From Amphibacillus cookii (lineage in GTDB: Bacteria > Bacillota > Bacilli > Bacillales > Amphibacillaceae), in contig NZ_JAFBDS010000002.1 of assembly GCF_016908375.1 (NCBI RefSeq), positions 124,001-188,000 of the forward strand: a stretch of DNA of 64,000 nucleotides, in the 5' to 3' direction. The notes beneath the pieces were generated by a model, which had not been told where the DNA came from, searched no databases, and saw nothing but the letters and a program-made list of their open reading frames with translations. Shown piece by piece: positions 57,467 through 64,000 of the stretch. Made by a program: the position numbers and the translations under genes. Numbering within the stretch: the first letter of the stretch is position 1; each line of letters opens with the position of its first letter.

Positions 57467-58321
57467 ATGACGATTCAGTGGTTTCCTGGCCATATGGCTA
57501 AAGCCAGAAGAGAAGTACAAGAGAAATTAAAATTAGTTGATTTTGTCATTGAATTAGTTGACGCTCGTGCACCTCAAGCATCACAGAATCCAATGCTTCA
57601 TCAAGTCCTACAACAAAAACCAAAAATACAAGTGTTAATGAAAAAAGACTTGGCTGATGCTAGCATAACTAAAGCATGGTTACTTGAGATCAAAGCAAAA
57701 GGTAATCGAGCGATTGCTGTTGATGTTCAGAAAAAAGAAGATATTCAACATGTGATTGAAGTTGCTAAAGAAATGATAGTGGATAAGATGACGCGTTTAC
57801 AGAAAAAAGGCGTTCGTCCCCGTCCCGGAAGAGCAATGATTATCGGGATTCCTAATGTAGGAAAATCAACCTTAATTAATCGCTTAGCACATAAAAAAAT
57901 AACTAAAACAGGTGATCGTCCAGGTGTCACCACCGCTCAACAGTGGATAAAAGTTAAAAAAGATTTTGAATTATTAGACACACCCGGAATATTGTGGCCT
58001 AAATTTGAGGATGAAGTCGTTGGCTATCAACTAGCAGCCTTAGGCACCATAAAGGATCAACTGTTATCTTTAGAAGATATAGCCAGCTATCTTTTGCAAC
58101 ATATGAATCGTTTCTATCCTGATTTGTTGGCAGAAAGGTATCAACTCGAAGGTACAAGAGCGGATGTCGTAAAAATGTTTGAACATATTGGTCAATTGCG
58201 AGGCGCACTTACAACAGGAGGAACTGTTGATATCGATAAAACAGCTGAATTAATCATTAGAGATTTTCGTTCGGGTAAGATAGGATCAATATCTTTAGAG
58301 CGACCAAGCGAAGGTATTTAG
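57467..58321 (+). CDS. rbgA: RbgA (YlqF), 50S ribosome-assembly GTPase
   Basis: Required for late 50S assembly (L16 and neighbours). The protein has 284 aa. It opens TIQWFPGHMAKARREVQEKL. The permuted GTPase has G4 first, then G1 GIPNVGKSTLINRL near residue 127, G2 GVTTAQQW near 154 and G3 DTPGILWPKF near 170. A C-terminal ANTAR-like helical domain follows. The G4 position reads LMKKDLAD (about 62-69) where B. subtilis has LNKADKAD, so the guanine-reading Asn is Met here. GTGGGGTGATA precedes the ATG. Confidence 0.96.
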   Translation: MTIQWFPGHMAKARREVQEKLKLVDFVIELVDARAPQASQNPMLHQVLQQKPKIQVLMKKDLADASITKAWLLEIKAKGNRAIAVDVQKKEDIQHVIEVAKEMIVDKMTRLQKKGVRPRPGRAMIIGIPNVGKSTLINRLAHKKITKTGDRPGVTTAQQWIKVKKDFELLDTPGILWPKFEDEVVGYQLAALGTIKDQLLSLEDIASYLLQHMNRFYPDLLAERYQLEGTRADVVKMFEHIGQLRGALTTGGTVDIDKTAELIIRDFRSGKIGSISLERPSEGI

Positions 58322-58328
58322 AAACTAG

Positions 58329-58367
58329 AAACGCAAGCGGGATCTCACCTATCCCACTTGTGTTTTT
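58329..58367 (+). terminator. Terminator after rbgA
   Basis: AAACGCAAGCGGGAT (58329-58343) pairs with ATCCCACTTGTGTTT (58351-58365) with two G-U pairs, followed by T. Confidence 0.9.
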
Positions 58368-58460
58368 GTATTTCATAAAAGAACAGCAATTCAATTAGCG
58401 ACTTCAAGATGGTTTGATTTGGTCGATATATAAATTAAATTAAAGCAAGAGGTGTGGATA

Positions 58461-59228
58461 TTGGTTGATCGGACAATAAAAGAAATAAAAGCATTATTAC
58501 AGACAAAGAAGATAAGTGATGCCTTATTAAAATCATTAGAGGCTGATCAACGCCAAGGTGTAAAACAAGCGGTAACAAGCTATAAAAAAATGCTAGAAAA
58601 AGAAGCGAAGTTGCAGGAACAGTGGCAATTTATGCAAGAGTATGAACGTTACTACCATGATAAAGGAAAACATTATATTGCCGGTGTCGATGAAGTCGGG
58701 AGAGGACCATTAGCGGGTCCAGTGGTGGCTGCGGCTGTTATTTTACCAGCGACGTGTCAATTAGTTGGATTAACAGATTCAAAGAAGCTTTCAAAGAAAA
58801 AACGTGAATATTTTGCAAAACAGATACAGGAACAAGCCATTAGTATCGGTATTGGTCGTGTTGATAATGAAGTGATTGATCAAATTAATATATATCAAGC
58901 GTCACTGTTGGCTATGGAACAAGCTATTAAGCAACTTTCACCAGAACCAGACCAATTATTAATTGATGCGGTTTCTTTACCTCGTTTATCGATTGATCAA
59001 GCCCCAATTATTAAAGGTGATCAAAAAAGTATTTCAATAGCAGCTGCGAGTATTATAGCGAAAGTAACAAGGGATAAAATCATGCTAGACTACCATCTTA
59101 GCTATCCCGATTATCAATTTGATAAAAATCAAGGGTATGGTACTCGTGCACATTTAAACGGTATCGATCAGCATGGGATCACTGCTATTCATCGTCAATC
59201 ATTTGCTCCTGTTCGAGACTATATTTAA
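58461..59228 (+). CDS. rnhB: Ribonuclease HII
   Basis: Removes ribonucleotides from DNA and RNA-DNA hybrids. The protein is 255 aa, the B. subtilis length. The N-terminal ~70-residue helical extension typical of Bacillus RnhB comes first. The catalytic DEVGRGPLAGPVVAAAVILP (DExGRG) is near residue 76, LLIDAVSLPR near 170, and SIIAKVTRDKIM near 200. TTG 58461 is chosen because AAGAGGTG ends 6 bases before it; an in-frame GTG at 58452 overlaps that site. Confidence 0.97.
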   Translation: MVDRTIKEIKALLQTKKISDALLKSLEADQRQGVKQAVTSYKKMLEKEAKLQEQWQFMQEYERYYHDKGKHYIAGVDEVGRGPLAGPVVAAAVILPATCQLVGLTDSKKLSKKKREYFAKQIQEQAISIGIGRVDNEVIDQINIYQASLLAMEQAIKQLSPEPDQLLIDAVSLPRLSIDQAPIIKGDQKSISIAAASIIAKVTRDKIMLDYHLSYPDYQFDKNQGYGTRAHLNGIDQHGITAIHRQSFAPVRDYI

Positions 59229-59243
59229 GGAGGTATAACGATT

Positions 59244-60995
59244 ATGGACTCAAGGCTTTCTACTATTTCTTCTTATGTCCAATCAGCAGAGAAATCGCAG
59301 AACTCAAATAGTTTAGTGCTTCGCCAAGGGCAGGTTATGTTAGGTAAGATAACAAAGTTGCTTCCGAATCAAGTGGCGACTGTTCAGTTAGGAAATCATG
59401 AAGTGACGGCTAAACTTGAGACTGCATTATCGATAGGGAAGGCCTATTTATTTGAAGTCGTCTCCATTGATGATATACCTCAGCTAAAAGTAGTACCAAC
59501 GCCTGTCACTGAATCGAATCTGTCTGATCAAATTGTAGCATTGTTAAGCAAGCTTGGCTATACAGATGCAAAAGAAATGCAATCGTTTTTGCAAGATCTT
59601 ATGACCCAGCAAACCCCATATAAATTGCAAGATTTAAGTGAAGCGCTGTCCATCATAAAGCAATATCCGAGTGAGCAGACGAAAGCAGTACTGACAGACA
59701 TGCTAAAAAAGCAGGTTCCTGTAACAGAAGAAACATTTCAGGCTGTAAAGGCAACTGCAGCTGATTCGATCGAAAGTCAGTTAACAAAGGTATTTCAAAC
59801 GTTGAATCAGCAAACATCACTTAATCATGCTGAAAAACAATTATTATCTGAGCTTTCTATTTTACTTAATAAAAATGTCTCGGAAATTGGACAGACAAGT
59901 GATCAACAACAAGTCAATTTATCAGCTAACCATACCAATAAATTAACCAACACGACCTTGCTACGTTCAGATAGTGGGGAACAAGTAGTAGGAGATTCAG
60001 GAAAACAAATAGCAAATCAAGATAATTTTTTATCGGATTTTAACAAGCAATTACCTTTAAGTAATAAATTAATTTACCAATTTCAAAAGGCTCTATCATT
60101 GATTTCTAGTGATCACCCAGACTTATCTGATCAGGGTTTACAGCAATTAGGGAAGTTATTAAACGATAAGATAAATTTCACAAAGATAACGGCGCATTTA
60201 AATAGTGAAGTTACGACTCAATTAGAGGCATTTGTTGAAGACCCCACGAGGCAGCAATTTTTAAAACTAGCTGAACCGTTAGAACAACTGTTTCAAGCTC
60301 AATATCGACCTAGTGATCAACCTGAACGCTTTCACTTATTAAATCAATTTACGAATGTGTCTAAGGATCTATTTTCAACACGTGATTTATTTCTTATTAA
60401 AATGAAAGATTATTTCAAAAATAGTGGGCTTGATTATGAATATAATATTCATAATCAAATAACACGTGATGAGGGGAGTTCAACACAGCTAAAGCAATTA
60501 TTACTTCAGGTGATAAATAGTCAATCAAGTTCTATTCGAGAAATAGAAAGTGCATTAAATACGTTTACAGGACATCAATTATCCCTTGTAAATGAAGATG
60601 CAAGTTTTATTCATATTTCTACTCAAATTCCAGGAATGTTTGGTGTTAATGAAGATATCGGCCTAGAATTCTATAGTAAAAAGGATGAAAATGAAAAGTT
60701 AGACCCTAATTATTGTCGAATCGCTTTTTATCTTGAATTAGACCAACTCGGCACGACTATGATTGATATGAATGTTCAAAATCGTTTTGTACAGATGACT
60801 GTCTATAATCATGAAGATATATCTAAAAACTTACACGTTTATAAACCAACATTAAAAGAAGGATTAGATAAATTAGGTTATACATTAGCTACGGTTCATT
60901 ATAAACCTTTTCCAGATGATCCTTCAGAACTGTCAATACGGACTGAAATCACTAAACAAGCCCATCAAGCGAGTCGTTTGGATGTGAGAATTTGA
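59244..60995 (+). CDS. ylqG: YlqG, FliK-like protein of unknown role
   Basis: 583 aa, function unknown. A small N-terminal beta domain (LRQGQVMLGKITKLLPNQVA ... LGNHEVTAKLETALSIGKAY) and a long Gln/Ser/Leu-rich middle (~100-390) lead to a conserved C-terminal domain (~455-560: CRIAFYLELDQLGTTMIDMN ... YKPTLKEGLDKLGYTLATVH). This layout resembles flagellar hook-length control protein FliK, but no flagellar genes surround it. AAGGAGGT precedes the ATG. The stop overlaps ylqH (TTGA), so the two are probably co-translated. Confidence 0.85.
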   Translation: MDSRLSTISSYVQSAEKSQNSNSLVLRQGQVMLGKITKLLPNQVATVQLGNHEVTAKLETALSIGKAYLFEVVSIDDIPQLKVVPTPVTESNLSDQIVALLSKLGYTDAKEMQSFLQDLMTQQTPYKLQDLSEALSIIKQYPSEQTKAVLTDMLKKQVPVTEETFQAVKATAADSIESQLTKVFQTLNQQTSLNHAEKQLLSELSILLNKNVSEIGQTSDQQQVNLSANHTNKLTNTTLLRSDSGEQVVGDSGKQIANQDNFLSDFNKQLPLSNKLIYQFQKALSLISSDHPDLSDQGLQQLGKLLNDKINFTKITAHLNSEVTTQLEAFVEDPTRQQFLKLAEPLEQLFQAQYRPSDQPERFHLLNQFTNVSKDLFSTRDLFLIKMKDYFKNSGLDYEYNIHNQITRDEGSSTQLKQLLLQVINSQSSSIREIESALNTFTGHQLSLVNEDASFIHISTQIPGMFGVNEDIGLEFYSKKDENEKLDPNYCRIAFYLELDQLGTTMIDMNVQNRFVQMTVYNHEDISKNLHVYKPTLKEGLDKLGYTLATVHYKPFPDDPSELSIRTEITKQAHQASRLDVRI

Positions 60996-61273
60996 AGAAG
61001 GATAATCATTATAAAAAAGCAGTTGCGCTCCAATATAGTCAAGAGAAGAAAACCGCACCAGTTGTAAAGGCAACAGGAAAAGGCTATGTTGCGGAAGAAA
61101 TTTTGAAGCGAGCAAAACAGGCAGATGTTCCTGTTCAGCAAGACAAAAGCCTCGTTGAGGTGCTAGCTGAACTAAATATAAATGACCGGATACCAGAGGA
61201 ATTATATCAGGCGGTAGCAGAGGTTTTTGCTTATATATATCAAATTGACAAAAGCAAAAATGATGATAAATAA
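60992..61273 (+). CDS. ylqH: YlqH, FlhB C-terminal-domain-like protein
   Basis: 93 aa matching the cytoplasmic tail of the flagellar export switch FlhB: AVALQYSQEKKTAPVVKATG, KGYVAEEILKRAKQADVPVQ, and SLVEVLAELNINDRIPEELY. The membrane part is absent, and so is the NPTH autocleavage motif (the stretch begins after it). TTG 60992 overlaps the ylqG stop. The pairing with a FliK-like protein mirrors the FliK-FlhB interaction; whether it works in a non-flagellar role is unknown. Confidence 0.88.
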   Translation: MKKDNHYKKAVALQYSQEKKTAPVVKATGKGYVAEEILKRAKQADVPVQQDKSLVEVLAELNINDRIPEELYQAVAEVFAYIYQIDKSKNDDK

Positions 61274-61282
61274 AAAGGCGCC

Positions 61283-61320
61283 CCCCCTCAAAAAAGAAGT
61301 GGTGCTTGCCTCTTCTTTGA
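61283..61320 (+). terminator. Hairpin after ylqH (weak terminator)
   Basis: CTCAAAAAAGAAG pairs with CTTCTTTGAG (about 10 bp, bulged) with no clear T run. The rest of the 366-bp gap before dprA holds repeat copy C. Confidence 0.4.
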
Positions 61321-61373
61321 GAGTTGCAGTTTATCCAGACCTTAAATCAGTAAATAATCCTGTTTATTATTTT

Positions 61374-61532
61374 ATAAAACGAACCTTCAATCAGTAGGTG
61401 TTTTCGTTCTTCTCCCACGGATTGGACGTTGAGTGGATCAGGAGATTAGCGTCCGTTATCTCCCACCTTAATAGATGAGCTCTACTCTCTATTTTGAGGC
61501 GGGCGTTTTACGGACGTTTATCTGAGATAAAT
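61374..61532 (+). repeat. Dispersed repeat family, copy C (longest copy)
   Basis: 159 bp from ATAAAACGAACCTTCAATCA to TTTATCTGAGATAAAT. It contains the CGTCCGT (61451-61457) and ACGGACG (about 61510-61516) arms, about 50 bp apart, that are fused in copy A. Copies A (6478-6585), B (57287-57347) and D (47901-47961) align to different parts of it. No open frame was found. Confidence 0.8.
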
Positions 61533-61639
61533 GGTGTAATGGTTCAACTTCCATCCAACTTATGTAAATTATATATAGACAAGCGGTTTAAGATTCAATA
61601 AACTATAAGATAAGTATAAATAATAAGGAGTGTCTAATA

Positions 61640-62569
61640 TTGAATGATCCACGCTGTCGTTTGATTTACCTTGCCCAAAATCCACAGTTATCCCGCCCGC
61701 TTCTCCTTACCTTTTTGAAAGAAGACCGCACACTAGAACCCCTCTTCAGCGCTTCCATTAAAGACTTAGTTAATAAATATCAGTTGTCTACTACAAAAGC
61801 ACAGACGTTACACCGTTATATTAAAGACAAAGATAACTTCGATCGTTTGCTAACTCGATTGTCACGCTTTAAGATATGGACGATCCTTGATCCTGATTTT
61901 CCCCTAGTGTTAACTTTAATTCCTGACCCACCAGTTGTGTTATATGGTTTAGGGCAGACTTGTTTAATAGACCAAATGCCATCACTAGCTGTTGTTGGTA
62001 CCCGTCACCCATCGAAATTAGCTAAAAAACATATGTATCAATTATTAAAGCCGTTGGTTGATAAGGATTGGGTGCTAGTTAGTGGGATGGCCTACGGGAT
62101 TGATGGTTATGCCCACCGATTAGCTGATTATTATGGTGGAAAAACAATAGCTGTTCTTGCTGGAGGATTAGAGTATCCCTATCCACCTGGCCATTTAAAT
62201 CTCTATCATCGGCTGATCGAAAATCAGTTAGTTATTTCTGAATATCCGCCGTTTGATAAACCGAAACGCTATCAATTTCCTGAACGAAATCGGTTAATAA
62301 GTGGCCTAACCTTTGCGACGCTAGTCATTGAAGCCAAACATAAAAGTGGCTCTTTAATTACCGCGGATCAAGCCTTAGAGCAAGGGAAAGATGTTTTTGC
62401 TGTCCCTGGAGCGATTAGTCAATCACAATCGCAAGGGTGTCATGAATTAATTCAAAACGGCGCAAAATTAGTTCAAAATACCCATGATATATTACAAGAA
62501 TGGGAATTATTTAGACGAAAATGGTGTCGAATGATGTTGGAAAGCAATCAAAATCCCGCTATGGGATAA
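61640..62569 (+). CDS. dprA: DprA (Smf), DNA-processing protein for transformation
   Basis: Loads RecA onto incoming single-stranded DNA during natural competence. The protein has 309 aa. The Rossmann-like core has LAVVGTRHPSKLAKKHMYQL near residue 116, WVLVSGMAYGIDGYAHRLAD near 145, VLAGGLEYPYPPGHLNLYHR near 173, and RYQFPERNRLISGL near 206 (conserved RNRLISGL). KSGSLITADQALEQGKDVFA follows near 235. TTG 61640 has AAGGAG about 10 bases upstream. In B. subtilis sucCD lie between ylqH and dprA; they are absent here. Confidence 0.96.
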   Translation: MNDPRCRLIYLAQNPQLSRPLLLTFLKEDRTLEPLFSASIKDLVNKYQLSTTKAQTLHRYIKDKDNFDRLLTRLSRFKIWTILDPDFPLVLTLIPDPPVVLYGLGQTCLIDQMPSLAVVGTRHPSKLAKKHMYQLLKPLVDKDWVLVSGMAYGIDGYAHRLADYYGGKTIAVLAGGLEYPYPPGHLNLYHRLIENQLVISEYPPFDKPKRYQFPERNRLISGLTFATLVIEAKHKSGSLITADQALEQGKDVFAVPGAISQSQSQGCHELIQNGAKLVQNTHDILQEWELFRRKWCRMMLESNQNPAMG

Positions 62570-62588
62570 AATTTATTTACTGATAAAT

Positions 62589-62617
62589 TTGACAAATACT
62601 TAAAAAGTATTTAATAA
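62589..62617 (+). promoter_or_regulatory. SigA promoter of topA
   Basis: TTGACA (62589-62594), 17-base spacer, TAATAA (62612-62617). The spacer contains the palindrome AAATACTT-AAAAGTATTT. Confidence 0.65.
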
Positions 62618-62677
62618 TAGTGAAGATTTATTTCATATCGTTTCAATTAAATAGAAAACCTCTTGGGAGGGAAAATG

Positions 62678-64000
62678 ATGGCAGATTATTTAGTAATTGT
62701 TGAATCACCAGCTAAAGCAAAAACAATTGAACGCTATTTAGGCAAAAAGTATAAAGTGAAAGCTTCGATGGGACATATTCGTGATTTACCTAAAAGTCAG
62801 ATGGGGGTAGATGTAGAGGACGATTACACACCGAAGTATATAACCATTAGAGGAAAAGGCCCTGTTTTAAAAGAATTAAAAACAGCAGCGAAAAAAGTAA
62901 AAAAAGTATACTTAGCAGCTGACCCCGATCGCGAAGGAGAAGCGATCGCTTGGCATTTGGCGCATAGCTTAGAGATTGATGATCAATCTGATTGTCGTGT
63001 TGTTTTTAATGAGATCACTAAAGATGCTATAAAAGATTCTTTTAAACATCCACGTCGTATTAATATGGATTTAGTAGATGCTCAACAAGGTCGTCGAATT
63101 TTAGATCGTTTAGTCGGCTATAATATTAGTCCGTTACTTTGGAAAAAAGTTAAGAAAGGACTAAGTGCTGGGCGAGTTCAATCGGTCGCTGTGAAGATGA
63201 TTATAGACCGAGAAAAGGAAATTGAGGATTTTAAGCCTGAAGAATATTGGTCGATTGATGGTCAATTTTTAAAAGAGGCGGATCAATTTGAAGGATCATT
63301 TCACAGTTTAGACGGAAAGAAAGTCGATTTGCCCAATAAAGATGAAGTCGATCGTATTTTAAGTCGACTATCAAATCAATCTTTTACAGTTGATCAAGTA
63401 AAGAAGAAAGAACGTAGAAGAAATCCGGCTTTACCTTTTACGACTTCCTCATTACAGCAAGAGGCGGCTAGAAAGCTGAATTTTCGGGCAAGAAAAACAA
63501 TGATGGTTGCTCAGCAATTGTATGAAGGTATTGATTTAGGTAAAAAAGAAGGTGGAATTACAGGTTTAATTACCTATATGAGAACGGATTCCACGCGATT
63601 ATCAGAAACAGCACAATCTGAAGGTAGAAACTATATTACGGAACAATATGGTGAATCGTTTTTAGGAACAGCAAGGAAAAATAAAAATTCTGAAAAGGCC
63701 CAAGACGCACACGAGGCTGTCCGACCAACATCGGCCTTTCGCGATCCGAGCTCGTTAAAACCGATTTTATCTCGAGATCAGTATCGACTATATAAATTGA
63801 TTTGGGATCGATTTATTGCAAGTTTAATGGCGCCAGCGATCATGGACACCATGACGGTCCATTTAGTACAAAATGGTGTACAGTTTCGAGCTACCGGATC
63901 GAAAATAAAATTCAAAGGTTTTATGAAAGTTTATATTGAGGGTAATGATGATAATAAAAAAGAGACAGACAAATTATTACCAGCTTTAGAAGAAGGCATG
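62678..64000 (+). CDS. topA: DNA topoisomerase I (type IA), N-terminal 441 residues
   Basis: Relaxes negative supercoils. The frame is open to the window end, so the gene is partial. The Toprim domain has [20 protein letters not shown] at the N-terminus and [20 protein letters not shown] near 86. [20 protein letters not shown] is near 144 and [20 protein letters not shown] near 165. The active-site Tyr300 is in [11 protein letters not shown] 62678 is 6 bases after GGGAGGG; the ATG at 62675 is also in frame but closer. The C-terminal zinc fingers lie outside the window. Confidence 0.98.
   Translation, partial: MADYLVIVESPAKAKTIERYLGKKYKVKASMGHIRDLPKSQMGVDVEDDYTPKYITIRGKGPVLKELKTAAKKVKKVYLAADPDREGEAIAWHLAHSLEIDDQSDCRVVFNEITKDAIKDSFKHPRRINMDLVDAQQGRRILDRLVGYNISPLLWKKVKKGLSAGRVQSVAVKMIIDREKEIEDFKPEEYWSIDGQFLKEADQFEGSFHSLDGKKVDLPNKDEVDRILSRLSNQSFTVDQVKKKERRRNPALPFTTSSLQQEAARKLNFRARKTMMVAQQLYEGIDLGKKEGGITGLITYMRTDSTRLSETAQSEGRNYITEQYGESFLGTARKNKNSEKAQDAHEAVRPTSAFRDPSSLKPILSRDQYRLYKLIWDRFIASLMAPAIMDTMTVHLVQNGVQFRATGSKIKFKGFMKVYIEGNDDNKKETDKLLPALEEGM

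Overview
This window is an AT-rich stretch of core chromosome from an endospore-forming member of the Bacillaceae. Gene content and order follow the ylmH-divIVA-ileS ... dprA-topA region of Bacillus subtilis almost gene for gene. Many proteins look closest to B. subtilis or halotolerant Oceanobacillus-like relatives. An intact spoVM microgene supports a spore former. The genus cannot be fixed from the sequence alone.

Layout. 1-5715: end of ylmH, divIVA, a T-box-controlled ileS, then lspA and an RluD-type pseudouridine synthase. 5712-17647: the de novo pyrimidine operon pyrR-P-B-C-AA-AB-K-D-F-E, with two PyrR attenuators and a plain terminator where a third would be expected. 17648-18481: the only clearly accessory patch. 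It holds a 489-bp element with 16-bp perfect terminal inverted repeats and a 7-bp target duplication, a remnant of an IS1182-type transposase start, and a GC-rich intergenic repeat nested inside. 18482-25394: rqcH (minus strand), a P-type Ca2+-ATPase, a candidate small RNA, yloC, remA, gmk and rpoZ. 25483-36610: coaBC, priA, fmt, rsmB, the prpC/prkC phosphatase-kinase pair, rsgA, rpe, thiN and spoVM. 36660-39295: rpmB (minus strand), yloU, yloV. 39296-46940: a foldback repeat, serine dehydratase sdaAB-sdaAA, recG, then the fapR-plsX-fabD-fabG-acpP lipid operon with a FapR operator. 47139-58321: rnc, a UPF0435 gene on the minus strand, smc, ftsY, ylxM, ffh, rpsP, khpA, rimM, trmD, rplS and rbgA. 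58461-64000: rnhB, the FliK-like/FlhB-tail pair ylqG-ylqH, dprA and the first 441 codons of topA.

How the genes work together. The window serves nucleotide supply (pyr, gmk), fatty-acid initiation and its FapR control, protein targeting (ffh, ftsY, ylxM, lspA), ribosome and rRNA/tRNA maturation (rsgA, rbgA, rimM, trmD, rsmB, rnc), translation quality control (rqcH), chromosome maintenance (smc, recG, priA, dprA, topA, rnhB), and cell division and sporulation (divIVA, remA, prkC, spoVM). Tight spacing, with ATGA, TAATG and TTGA overlaps, shows heavy translational coupling.

No CRISPR array, prophage, tRNA/rRNA gene or defence island was seen, and no clearly new multi-gene system. The less ordinary content is: a dispersed repeat family whose ends coincide with stop codons of pyrR and the UPF0435 gene; the nested mobile remnant; a foldback repeat; a candidate structured RNA after the Ca2+-ATPase gene; loss of the usual G4 motif in RbgA; and absence of def, rlmN and sucCD from their B. 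subtilis positions.
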